DNA of 48,367 nt from Geomonas diazotrophica (GTDB taxonomy: Bacteria > Desulfobacterota > Desulfuromonadia > Geobacterales > Geobacteraceae): positions 1-48,367 of the forward strand of contig NZ_JAHLMF010000022.1 in the NCBI RefSeq assembly GCF_018919385.1. Direction: 5' to 3'. A model generated the notes under the pieces. The model was not told where the DNA came from. It made no database searches and saw only the letters and a list, made by a program, of their open reading frames with translations. Shown one piece after another: positions 27,855 to 36,330 of this stretch. Each line of letters starts with the position of its first letter. The stretch's first letter is position 1. A program made the position numbers and the translations under genes.

Positions 27855-30800
27855 AAGGACCTCGACAAAGGTTAAGAAATGCGCTCAGGGCTGGCACGGC
27901 TTCTTGCGCATCGGATCCGTCGGCCATCGCGATATCCCCTACGGCGACCAGCAACCGGCGCTGTCGGCTCATTGCCACGTTCATCCGGTTCGCAAGGCGC
28001 AGGAACCCGAAGCGGTTGTTCCAGGATGCTTCGGATCCTGGTGAAGTTACAGAAGGCTTACTCGATCGCACTATCGACAGGAGGACCACGTCAAACTCCT
28101 TGCCCTGGAAGGCGTCCACGGTTCCGATCCTTAGCTTCTCCGAACCGTCTTCGCTGTTGGCCAGCTCGGGTTTGATCCTGATCCCCTCGGATGATTCCTC
28201 AGTTAGCTCGTAGGATAGGAATTCGTGCATAAGGAGGTCACGTTGAGCGCTGTAAAAGGTAATCACACCGATGCTGAGGTCGGGTGCGGCCGCCATGAGA
28301 CGCTTGACTTCTTTCCCGATTTTGCGCGCTTCGGCTTTGCGGCGCCTGCTTCCTCCGCTGCGTTCCTCACCTCCGTCGTCATGAGGCACATTCAGCCAAG
28401 CGCAGACCTTTCCTTCGTAACCAGGCAGGGAGTGAGCGAAATCTTCGGCAGGCCGGCCCGGGAGAAGGGGGGGTTCGTGCACCTTCTCATAGAAGTTTTG
28501 GCTGACGAATTGCCCCAGCACGGGATGCATGCGGTATTGGGTATCCAGCATCACCACGCGTGTCTTGCCATCGACCTCCTTCATGGAGCGAAGTTGAGTC
28601 ACAAGGCGCTCGAAGAGGCTTTGCTTCATCGCGTCTTTTTGAGCTTTCTGCAAGTTGAGCCTCTCCCCAAGTTCCCCCTCGATTTCGGGGTCGAGCAAAT
28701 GCGGTAACTGGAGATGGTCCCCGACCAGGATGATCCGTTTGCGGGCCATCGCCATCGGGATGATCAGATCCAGCGGGTTGGCTCGAGCAGCCTCGTCAAT
28801 GATCACTGTGTCGAACTCAACCGAAGTGGCGCCGTCGGTCTTGGAAAGCTCCTTAAGAGACGCCATCTTGTCCGAGGCCGATTGCTGGCAGGTGGCCCCG
28901 ACGATGCTGCAATACTCCCGGGCTGCATTCCTGACCTTGTCCGGCTCATGAACCAGGGCGTCACGGAAATCTGCAAGCACCGATGCAACACCCCGTCGCG
29001 AATTTCTGATCGGCTCTTCCAATGCGGTCACGATATCGTTTAGGACCCCGGCGAGTTCCTCGTCGATGAAACTCTTTATGGCCGGCGGACGATAATCCGG
29101 GAGTAGTGCGTCAAGCAGCGACTCCTTGAGACGGCGTAGGGCCTCCAGGGAATCGCTACCAGGAGCATCCGTCGTTTCCGATACAGCCTCCAGCAGCGAC
29201 CACTGGTCCACGTCCAGGCTTATCCCGCGGCGCCTGAGCTCCTGAAGGCAGCGCCAGGCTCTGTCCGAGCCGTCATCAGCGAACCCCGAAGCGGTGGCCC
29301 TGAGGCTCCTTACAGCAAGCATCAGGGGGGCGGGAATAACCCTGTAGTTTCGTGTCTGGTCTCGCAGCACGTCAGCCCTTTGGAGATAGGCCTCCCACCT
29401 CTCCCGCAGGGGTATCGACAGCCTTAGCCCATATGGGCTCAGCCTCGCAAGTAACTCCGAGACTCTCGAGAGCCTTTCTGCCCGTTCAGACGGGGATAGA
29501 TGGCTGACCCGCAGAATGGCAATTTCACGGTTCAATGTTCGCAAAATCGGCACGTGCGGTTCATCTGCCTCGATTTTCTGCAAGATTTCGCCCACATAGG
29601 TACTCTTTCGCGAGCACCACCCTTCGACCGGATCGTTAGCGTCCTCTGCCCGCCGGCCACGCTCCCCTACTTTGTAAGGAGGCAGCCCGAAAACCTCAGT
29701 TCGGGCCAGGGCGTTTTCCACCGCGTCATGTTGGAAACTGCTGATCAGCACCTCGTGTTGTAGTGACTGCCCCCGGAGTTCCTGGGCAAGTCGGCGCTGG
29801 ATGGCAGCTATCACCTGGGTCTTGCCCGTCCCTGGAGGACCGACGATGATGGCAATATCAGGAGTATTCATGGCAACCGACACGGCCTCGTTCTGCTTTT
29901 CTGTCGGAGGACCGCGGAAGATTTCCCGTGCGTATTGGGTGATACCCGCGAACTTACGGCGAGGGAAGCCATCAACGACGACGGGAAAGGCGATCCCCTC
30001 AAGGATGTAGCGCAACTGCGGCAGCCGCTTGCCGCGGTCGATTTCCTGTTTAGCTCGCTCTCGGCGCTGCTGGACAGTCAGATGGCCCGTCAGTGACGCG
30101 TACAGGACCCCTTTTGCCGGCGGTGATGCCTGCCGGAATCTCTCGTCGACCCTGAGGACCACCGAATCGCGATCCAGCCGGACCTTGCCATGGATGCTTT
30201 TGGTGCGTGTTTTCATGTCGAGTGGGTCGACGTTGAGGTCGGGGGCCACCAACCAGGGAGGCGCCACCTCGCCGACCTCGAGTTCGAAATCATCGGTGGC
30301 TTCAAGCCCCCCCCACCGCTCCCGAAACGAGATCAACTCCTCCCTGGATTTGGGCGTGAAGCGCCATTCGAAATACTCATCTCCGGCTTGCTGTACCTCG
30401 CGGTACCGGAAGGTGCCCAAGCTGCGGGCCGACTTGAGCGCTTTTTGCCACTCCGTGCGGCCGTACTCCTTCCAAAGCTCCAGATAGCCGCCGTTGTTTT
30501 CGCGTAGGGCGCGTTCCAGTGCATGATGTGCAACCGGATCGAGCAGGAGTTTCGCATCGCTGGCATCGATGAATGCCAACTCCCCTTCCAGCAGACAGGG
30601 CACCATCCGCTGCCCTGTCTGCCGCGTGAGCTTGACCAGGCGGGGCGGAGCATCTTTGCGACGGGAGATTCTGCCACACCACTGGCGTCCCAGGATCTGA
30701 AAGTCGCCTTCGCCACTGCCATAGTGGCATGCGAAAATGCGTGGTGTTCCATCCACTCCGGCCGAGATAAATTCATCCGTCAGCCACTGCAGTGTGCGGT

Positions 30801-31173
30801 CCATGTCAACCGCAGGGATCTCATTTTTCAAACGGAGCAGTTCGACGACTCCCTCATCTACCCCGATCTTGAACTCGAGCTGGATCCGTGCCCCTACTTC
30901 CACGGCCTGCAGGTCGAATGTCCCTGACTTGTGCCGCCGGAGCACCCACTGTGTGTTGCCTCGGGTGACCATCCCCCTGATTCGTTCGGAACTGCTGTCA
31001 TCCGGGCTGACGGGGCACACCTTCTTACCATGGTGCAGATAGTACCCTGTGCTGCTGAACGTGAGGGATACCTCGTTGACGTCGGCCCAAACCAGGTGAG
31101 ACTGCAGGGCACCGTCAAGCGACCGGAAGGTGTAAAGGTCCGGGGCTAAGAAACGAAATTCGTTGAGATGCAT
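27838..31173 (-). CDS. Superfamily 1 (Upf1/AAA_11-AAA_12 type) helicase
   Basis: The protein has 1111 residues. An N-terminal region of about 420 residues of unknown fold (it includes a possible OB-like beta-rich stretch) is followed by an SF1B-type helicase core: motif I GPPGTGKT (445-452), motif II VIIDEAARANPLD, motif III GDHLQLPHLLDP, motif IV/Va region DTQYRMHP, and late motifs TVDAFQGKEFDVVLLS and NRMNVAMSRQRRLL. Enzymes of this group unwind DNA or RNA 5' to 3'. The gene lies 7 bp after the kinase gene and overlaps the next gene by 17 bp. Linkage of an SF1 helicase to the TerY/PP2C/kinase triad has been noted in comparative genomics of Ter systems. Confidence 0.92.
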   Translation of the reverse strand: MHLNEFRFLAPDLYTFRSLDGALQSHLVWADVNEVSLTFSSTGYYLHHGKKVCPVSPDDSSSERIRGMVTRGNTQWVLRRHKSGTFDLQAVEVGARIQLEFKIGVDEGVVELLRLKNEIPAVDMDRTLQWLTDEFISAGVDGTPRIFACHYGSGEGDFQILGRQWCGRISRRKDAPPRLVKLTRQTGQRMVPCLLEGELAFIDASDAKLLLDPVAHHALERALRENNGGYLELWKEYGRTEWQKALKSARSLGTFRYREVQQAGDEYFEWRFTPKSREELISFRERWGGLEATDDFELEVGEVAPPWLVAPDLNVDPLDMKTRTKSIHGKVRLDRDSVVLRVDERFRQASPPAKGVLYASLTGHLTVQQRRERAKQEIDRGKRLPQLRYILEGIAFPVVVDGFPRRKFAGITQYAREIFRGPPTEKQNEAVSVAMNTPDIAIIVGPPGTGKTQVIAAIQRRLAQELRGQSLQHEVLISSFQHDAVENALARTEVFGLPPYKVGERGRRAEDANDPVEGWCSRKSTYVGEILQKIEADEPHVPILRTLNREIAILRVSHLSPSERAERLSRVSELLARLSPYGLRLSIPLRERWEAYLQRADVLRDQTRNYRVIPAPLMLAVRSLRATASGFADDGSDRAWRCLQELRRRGISLDVDQWSLLEAVSETTDAPGSDSLEALRRLKESLLDALLPDYRPPAIKSFIDEELAGVLNDIVTALEEPIRNSRRGVASVLADFRDALVHEPDKVRNAAREYCSIVGATCQQSASDKMASLKELSKTDGATSVEFDTVIIDEAARANPLDLIIPMAMARKRIILVGDHLQLPHLLDPEIEGELGERLNLQKAQKDAMKQSLFERLVTQLRSMKEVDGKTRVVMLDTQYRMHPVLGQFVSQNFYEKVHEPPLLPGRPAEDFAHSLPGYEGKVCAWLNVPHDDGGEERSGGSRRRKAEARKIGKEVKRLMAAAPDLSIGVITFYSAQRDLLMHEFLSYELTEESSEGIRIKPELANSEDGSEKLRIGTVDAFQGKEFDVVLLSIVRSSKPSVTSPGSEASWNNRFGFLRLANRMNVAMSRQRRLLVAVGDIAMADGSDAQEAVPALSAFLNLCRGPYGSVC

Positions 31174-31180
31174 TACTCAC

Positions 31181-32617
31181 CTACCATTTAAAAGTCCAGG
31201 TCGGATGGCCGGAATCACGGCCGCCCAGGTGCAGTACCCACCGGCCCCCCCGCCTCGACTCGCTCTTCAACCTTTGAGGTCGCGTTATGGCAAAGGGGTC
31301 CCCACCGTCGACGCGGTTGATGGATACTTCGCACCCATCGCACGGAGTGACCTTAAGGCCGGTCCGAGTAAGTTCAATGCTCAGCAACGGATCGGACTGG
31401 GAGTAGAGGGAGGTCCCGACCGGAGAGCGTCTGAGCTCCAGTGGAGAGTCCAGGGAAAGAACGACGTAGTCGCCCGTCTTCACCCATACCCCCGGATCAA
31501 GCTCCTCATCGGGATCACGCAGTTCCGGCGCATAAAGCCTGTGCGTCAGAATGAGGTGGTTTTCGGGGGAGTTCCGGTGGTCACAAAACGGGCACTGTAG
31601 GGACTTCTCTGCGAAGAAGTGGTTGCCGCAGTCGGAAGCCTCGCACAAGACAGTCAGTGCGGATGCGGCCTCGAAGGCGGCTGCCCATGCTGCCATGCTC
31701 GGTCTTGCCCCTGGGGAGGCGAGACCTTCGCCGAAGCATTCGCTAAAAAGACTCCTCAGCCGGTCCGTCAGCACTATTTCACGAGGCAGCCCTGTACTCA
31801 TCTCGTTACGGCGATCAGTCGGGTGATCTACCCATGGAAGCTCCCCCCGCAATGCAGCCTCCTCGACTTCCGGCCCCCCGTCGTTGACCATGTCACCCTT
31901 CAGGGGATGCGAAAGCGCCAGGAGGCGGAATGCGATGACGGCAAAGCTCCAGATATCGGTCAGGGTGTTCACACCGGATTCTTTGCGCAATATTTCCGGC
32001 GCTCCGTAGTCGGGAGTTATCATGGAATCCTTGACTGCTCGACTGCAGAAGCACAGATTGTCGCAATCGATCAGCCAGACCTCGGCGTGTTCACGAGCCT
32101 GAGAGACGAAAACATTGCTTGGAGCGAGATCCCCGAAGGCCAAGCCTCTGCCGTGAAGGTCGGCCAGCAACCGTGCCAGGCGCCCGAGCAAGGCTACCCG
32201 ACGCTTGAGTCCTCCAGTCTCCAGGAAACCGGAGAGTTTTTCCGCCGGGTCCGCCCCTCCCAACATGCTGCATTCCGACAGATCGAGCAGCGCCGAAAGT
32301 GGTAGCAGCCCGTCCATAAGCTCCATGACATAGCCTGGCCTCGGCCGTTCCACGATCGCCACAGGCCGGGCGATGGACAGACCTTCGAGCGGCAGCCTCA
32401 TGATCCAACGGATGTGGTTGATCCACTCGGCTCTCTGTGCCTCGGAAGTATGGGTGCTGATTTTCACCAAGACGTTGGTGCTCGTGGTTTTGTACACGAC
32501 TCCTTGTCCGCCTTGGCCCAACTTTCCGGTCAACCGGTAAGGATGACCATGGCCGTCATGTACGATGAGATCCCTTGGTTTTTCATTTGTCGCAATATCA
32601 GAAACGGTATCAGTCAT
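31181..32617 (-). CDS. Ser/Thr protein kinase with zinc ribbon (TerY-P triad kinase)
   Basis: The protein has 478 residues. The kinase motifs are the Gly loop KLGQGGQGVVYK (32-43), Lys52 in LVKIS, the catalytic loop FGDLAPSN (161-168, with FGD in place of HRD), the metal site IDCDN (183-187, in place of DFG), and DYGAPE (203-208). A zinc ribbon, CEASDCGNHF...CPFCDHR, lies near 325-350. A beta-rich C-terminal domain of about 110 residues follows, which may be FHA- or OB-like. This is the architecture of the kinase in TerY-P triads. The gene overlaps the phosphatase gene by 8 bp. The substrate is unknown; helicase, McrB-like motor or the CARF activator are the obvious candidates by context. Confidence 0.88.
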   Translation of the reverse strand: MTDTVSDIATNEKPRDLIVHDGHGHPYRLTGKLGQGGQGVVYKTTSTNVLVKISTHTSEAQRAEWINHIRWIMRLPLEGLSIARPVAIVERPRPGYVMELMDGLLPLSALLDLSECSMLGGADPAEKLSGFLETGGLKRRVALLGRLARLLADLHGRGLAFGDLAPSNVFVSQAREHAEVWLIDCDNLCFCSRAVKDSMITPDYGAPEILRKESGVNTLTDIWSFAVIAFRLLALSHPLKGDMVNDGGPEVEEAALRGELPWVDHPTDRRNEMSTGLPREIVLTDRLRSLFSECFGEGLASPGARPSMAAWAAAFEAASALTVLCEASDCGNHFFAEKSLQCPFCDHRNSPENHLILTHRLYAPELRDPDEELDPGVWVKTGDYVVLSLDSPLELRRSPVGTSLYSQSDPLLSIELTRTGLKVTPCDGCEVSINRVDGGDPFAITRPQRLKSESRRGGRWVLHLGGRDSGHPTWTFKW

Positions 32618-33311
32618 CTTCGTTTTCCCAAAAAACAGCTGCTATGGATTTGTCGTCTGAATGCCCGGGTGTTGGCCACTCGTGTAATTGGTGTGTCAGC
32701 CAGCGGCCCATTGCAGGGCTCCTTCGGCTAAAGGTTTGATTCCTAATTTCCTCAAAGAACTCCTCCAGCCTTCTGTGATCGATGTCCTCGCTGATGCCGT
32801 CGGTCATCATTATGATGCCGTCGCCAGGCTCCTCTAATGCGCACCGGTGCACCAGCCACTCCCCTCCAGTGAAAACTCCTGAAAGTGCAAGTGTCTGATT
32901 CGAGAAACCGCTGCGTTCCGGCGTGAGGTTAGTGAACCGGCCTTGTGAACGGCACAGTATCAAGCCGTCACCCAGTTGAGCCACGGTGGCGTTCCCTCCA
33001 GCGTCTACGTAGGAAAAAAGACACGTGGTCGCTGCCGCTTCGGCAGATTCTGCGGTTACCCTCCGGACCCAGTTGCGATGAACCGTTTCGCAAAGGGCGT
33101 CGTCACGCGGCGGGGGGCTCGTCGTGAAAGCCGCTTTTACCGCGCAGCATGCCTGACGCGCGCCGTTGGCGCTTTCGGACCGCGACCCCAACCCGTCACA
33201 GACCACCAGGAGCAATCCTGAAGCAAGTCGACGCACCATCGCAGCGTCTTGCTTGGGCACCCCACGGGTCCTGTTGTCTGGACCTGCCACGCTGGCACAG
33301 CAGGTCCTCAT
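32610..33311 (-). CDS. PP2C-family protein phosphatase (TerY-P triad)
   Basis: The protein has 233 residues. The metal-binding signatures of PP2C phosphatases are all visible: VVCDGLGSR (Asp39), AQLGDGL near 117, MMTDGISEDI near 168, and HSDDKSIA near the C-terminus. It is a single-domain, cytosolic enzyme expected to remove phosphates placed by the adjacent kinase. It overlaps the vWA gene by 4 bp (ATGA type) and the kinase gene by 8 bp, so the three are translationally coupled. Confidence 0.9.
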   Translation of the reverse strand: MRTCCASVAGPDNRTRGVPKQDAAMVRRLASGLLLVVCDGLGSRSESANGARQACCAVKAAFTTSPPPRDDALCETVHRNWVRRVTAESAEAAATTCLFSYVDAGGNATVAQLGDGLILCRSQGRFTNLTPERSGFSNQTLALSGVFTGGEWLVHRCALEEPGDGIIMMTDGISEDIDHRRLEEFFEEIRNQTFSRRSPAMGRWLTHQLHEWPTPGHSDDKSIAAVFWENEDD

Positions 33312-33988
33312 GCGATATCAAAATCCTGGTCGAAGTCGTCGTCAGGGGGGGGAGGTATGAATAGCGGTGCGGTTTCGTCTGGATTCTGCCGCTGAGAACG
33401 GGAGGAGATACTCATGGAGACTGCGCGGAAGAAGCGGTGAATATCGCGGGCTCGATGAGCCCTGAAAACAGGAGCTTCCTTGTCATTGATAAAATTATTG
33501 AGCATACCCTCGTCAGCGTCCCCCCCAATGGCCATTGCGAATCGGGTGGCCTTTTGGGAGCGCTCCGATGCGCAGAAGTCCTCGAATGCAGATTCCCAGG
33601 CATCGGTCGGGTAACCGTCAGAAACCAGTATTATTGCAGGCCGGCAAGACCTCGAAGGGATCAGGTCCTTATCCTCTACCATTTGACAGGCCAGGGTAAG
33701 TGCGGCTCCCATAGGCGTACCGCCGTCAGCCACAAAATCGCCGACGGGGGGGAGTTCGTGCACTGGCGTCAGGGGAAGGTGCACCCTTGCGTCTCCCCCA
33801 AAGGTGACGATGGCGACCTGGATTTCCGCCCGCAGACGGCTTTCCTTGGAGAACGTCTCCAGCATATCCCGCACGGCTGCGTTTAGAGCCGTGATCTTGC
33901 CTTCTTCCGCCATACTTCCACTGACATCCGCCAGCAGGATAACCGGTAACGGCTTCGGCTTTGCGAGTGCGAAATCTTTTAATGCCAT
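33308..33988 (-). CDS. terY: TerY-like von Willebrand A domain protein
   Basis: The protein has 226 residues. The MIDAS metal site is complete: DVSGSM (21-26), the Thr of GGTPMG near residue 90, and SDGYPTD near 125. There is no signal peptide, so it is cytosolic as in TerY. The C-terminal tail is Pro- and Asp-rich and acidic, a likely docking segment. TerY, PP2C and kinase form the TerY-P triad, reported in comparative genomics of tellurite/stress systems and in screens of candidate antiviral gene sets. The ATG has GGAGTTAAAAGG upstream and follows the activator gene by 39 bp. Confidence 0.87.
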   Translation of the reverse strand: MALKDFALAKPKPLPVILLADVSGSMAEEGKITALNAAVRDMLETFSKESRLRAEIQVAIVTFGGDARVHLPLTPVHELPPVGDFVADGGTPMGAALTLACQMVEDKDLIPSRSCRPAIILVSDGYPTDAWESAFEDFCASERSQKATRFAMAIGGDADEGMLNNFINDKEAPVFRAHRARDIHRFFRAVSMSISSRSQRQNPDETAPLFIPPPPDDDFDQDFDIA

Positions 33989-34027
33989 TTCCTTTTAACT
34001 CCTTCAGTTGAAATTATTACGGTTGTA

Positions 34028-35668
34028 TTACTGGAGCCAGTTCCGGATGGTCCGTTCGCTTACGGTGCAGATACTCTCTACCGGTACTCCGCGCGATTTC
34101 GCGATACGTCTGATTTCAGTAGCCAGGTATCTCCTCAGCTCGCCCTCGACCTCACCGCAGTCCAGCCTTTTCGACATTTCTATGCATTTGTCCAGTGGTT
34201 CCTGATTGGCGAAGGAGCGGGCAACCCCGATGGCGGGTGTTCCGGCGCTCCCTAGTGGCAACGCAGACCCGTTGATGGCAGCGAGCGCTTCTACAACGCA
34301 CTCATCCATAGAAAGGCCATTCTCCACATCGCACCTGGCGGCCAGGAAATGGTAGGCAACTTGGTAAAGAGTGCGAAGGTTCCCCGGTAGAGGGTGTTCC
34401 TGCAAATGCTTCACGATGCGTTCGTGGTATTGCTTCCCGAGAGCGGCCATCCGATGGGGAATTCCCGCGCGTCTGGACGCATTATCGTAAACCTGTTCCC
34501 ATATCCACGGAATGTCCTCTTTCAGCTGGCGTAAAGGCGGGAAACAAAGAACGAAAGTGCTGATACGGTCTAGAAAGTCGGGGTCCAGGCGGGTAACGAG
34601 AAGATCCCAAGAGAGATTTGTGGCGGTCAGCAGCCTGAAGTTGCTTTCCACCGGTTTGTTCTCCCCCAAAGGGTAGTAACGTTTTTCCTCGATCGCCTTT
34701 ATCAACAGCCGCTGCACCTCACTGGAGACGTCACCGACTTCGTCAAGAAACAGTGTGTCGTTATTTGCCTTGGACAGCAGCCCTTCCTTCCCGAACTTGG
34801 CATCGGTAAAAGCTCCTTTTGCATGTCCAAACAATTCGGAACGCATCGTTTCAGGAGTGTACTGTCCGCACGCAACGGCCGGCCACTCCCCACCTTTCCC
34901 CGCATGGAAACTGCTATGGATTCTTATCCAACTGGCCAGCGTCGTTTTCCCCGTTCCGCGCTCCCCCAAGATGAGGATTGGCACATTCAGCTTCGCAAAC
35001 CGCGCTGCCTTGTTGTAAAGGTCGATAAGGGGCCGTGAGCGGAACAGTCGCCTGTCCCACAGAATCCTCGATTCGGAAAACTCAACGTCAAGCGGTGCCT
35101 CCGAGACATATTTCTTGTAGAACGTCTCGATGCCAATCTCGACGTCGCAGATTATCCTCCCATCCTTCCGCTCCCCTGGCCGATAGCTCTTGACCAACCT
35201 GAACGGTTGTGGGATGAAGCCCGTTTCCGCCATGAGAACCCACACCGTGTGCATTGAAGGAGTGCCTGGGCTGATATGGATAATCAACTCTCTCCCGAGG
35301 AACTCCCGCCGCAAATCCGGCATTGTCTTTTCCAGAAACTTGAAGATGCTTTTATGGTCCGTCGGATCATCGGAATGCCAACAGCAGAATTGAACGCGAA
35401 TACTTTGATCACGCTTTCTTATCTCATGTGCCGTTTCCTCTGCGGTACGTCTTTCGGCATCCCCACCGGTCGCACTCTGTCGGTACAGTAGCACTACATC
35501 GGTAACCGCACCACGTAAGGGCGACTTTTCGTCGTGCAGGAGCGTGAGTGTGGGGCCTGCAACTGCTTTCCCGTCAACCAGGCGATATGCCCTCGTCTCT
35601 CTCACCCTCTCGAAAGGGTCGTTGTTGAAGGCTATCCACGATATGAGAACTGCGTTTTTACGGTTCAC
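34028..35668 (-). CDS. RtcR-like sigma-54 activator with N-terminal CARF-like sensor domain
   Basis: The protein has 546 residues. Residues about 1-190 resemble the sensor of RtcR, which belongs to the CARF superfamily; the HISPGTPSMHTVW segment (about 131-143) fits the ligand-binding G-T-x-x-M loop of CARF domains. The AAA+ domain has Walker A GERGTGKT near 231, a GAFTDA version of the sigma-54 contact loop GAFTGA near 284, and DTLFLDEVGD as Walker B. A C-terminal Fis-type HTH (SKRLDCGEVEGEL...SERTIRNWL) ends the protein. Such proteins activate sigma-54 promoters in response to a ligand; for RtcR, RNA ends with 2',3'-cyclic phosphate. No rtcA or rtcB is present; instead the TerY-P operon follows. 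It probably controls the -24/-12 promoter at 36096-36111. Confidence 0.85.
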   Translation of the reverse strand: MNRKNAVLISWIAFNNDPFERVRETRAYRLVDGKAVAGPTLTLLHDEKSPLRGAVTDVVLLYRQSATGGDAERRTAEETAHEIRKRDQSIRVQFCCWHSDDPTDHKSIFKFLEKTMPDLRREFLGRELIIHISPGTPSMHTVWVLMAETGFIPQPFRLVKSYRPGERKDGRIICDVEIGIETFYKKYVSEAPLDVEFSESRILWDRRLFRSRPLIDLYNKAARFAKLNVPILILGERGTGKTTLASWIRIHSSFHAGKGGEWPAVACGQYTPETMRSELFGHAKGAFTDAKFGKEGLLSKANNDTLFLDEVGDVSSEVQRLLIKAIEEKRYYPLGENKPVESNFRLLTATNLSWDLLVTRLDPDFLDRISTFVLCFPPLRQLKEDIPWIWEQVYDNASRRAGIPHRMAALGKQYHERIVKHLQEHPLPGNLRTLYQVAYHFLAARCDVENGLSMDECVVEALAAINGSALPLGSAGTPAIGVARSFANQEPLDKCIEMSKRLDCGEVEGELRRYLATEIRRIAKSRGVPVESICTVSERTIRNWLQ

Positions 35669-35698
35669 TACTTCCTCTTACCAATTGTGAATGCTCGA

Positions 35699-36061
35699 CT
35701 ATGCCGCAAGGAGATATCCGGACCTTCGGAGCGCACAGGCCCTACTTTCCCACGGCTTCCGCGCCTTGGGCTTCAGCCCTCTCAGGTCATGGTTACGATA
35801 AACAGTGATGACTGTTTCGTCATGCGAGCACACAACGTGAATTCCATCACAGTTATCGATCCTGATACCACGCCCCCGCTGGTATTTAATCTCTCTCGTC
35901 CCAACTACATATATGACCGCCCCTCGAATCTCGACTCGACGGCCATATACAATGACGTTGTTTATGTCATTGGAGGAAATATGGCGGTTTCCCATTCGCT
36001 CCCTTGCGTGGTTGGTAAAGGAAAGGCGTTCAAAGTCAGTCGGCATAATGTCAGTCAGCAT
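35699..36061 (-). CDS. DUF4258 domain protein
   Basis: The protein has 120 residues. FTNHARERMGNRHISSNDINNVI followed by a beta-rich half ending in DETVITVYRN is the DUF4258 pattern (H-A-x(2)-R-M-x(2)-R-x-I). The function of the family is not established, though some members sit in toxin-like contexts. ATG at 36061 has a strong AGGAGG 5 bases upstream. It is the first gene after the sigma-54 promoter and stands 30 bp before the CARF-like activator, so it is probably the first cistron of the whole operon. Confidence 0.75.
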   Translation of the reverse strand: MLTDIMPTDFERLSFTNHARERMGNRHISSNDINNVIVYGRRVEIRGAVIYVVGTREIKYQRGRGIRIDNCDGIHVVCSHDETVITVYRNHDLRGLKPKARKPWESRACALRRSGYLLAA

Positions 36062-36070
36062 AAATCCTCC

Positions 36071-36088
36071 TAGTAATATGAATTACTA
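36071..36088 (-). promoter_or_regulatory. Inverted repeat at the operon start (operator or leader hairpin)
   Basis: TAGTAAT-ATGA-ATTACTA is a perfect 7-bp inverted repeat. It spans the predicted start of transcription (about 36085) and the region just before the AGGAGG ribosome site of the DUF4258 gene. It may bind a repressor dimer or fold in the leader RNA. Function is inferred from position. Confidence 0.45.
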
Positions 36089-36095
36089 GAGTTAT

Positions 36096-36111
36096 TGCCA
36101 ACGACATGCCA
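36096..36111 (-). promoter_or_regulatory. Sigma-54 (-24/-12) promoter
   Basis: Read on the minus strand this is TGGCATGTCGTTGGCA. It fits the consensus TGGCAYRNNNNTTGCW at every defined position but one (a G for the second T of TTGC), with the invariant GG and GC correctly spaced. It lies 35 bp upstream of the DUF4258 ATG, and the operon it starts encodes a sigma-54 activator as its second gene. The pairing suggests autoregulation. Confidence 0.7.
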
Positions 36112-36330
36112 GGCTTGATACAAAAACGGTAAACACCTAGTCTCATTGATTTTATAAGCTTTTAGAACTCCCTACCAGCAGGACTGCCCTAAAAAAACGG
36201 CAATTATCTTCCGAACCACCAGCACGAAATTTCCGAATTGTAAGTAGGGATTCCTCTGCATGAACCTTACGCCCCTATGAACTGGATTTGAATTGATTTT
36301 TCTACAAGACGGAGATCTTGGCTTTGCTAC

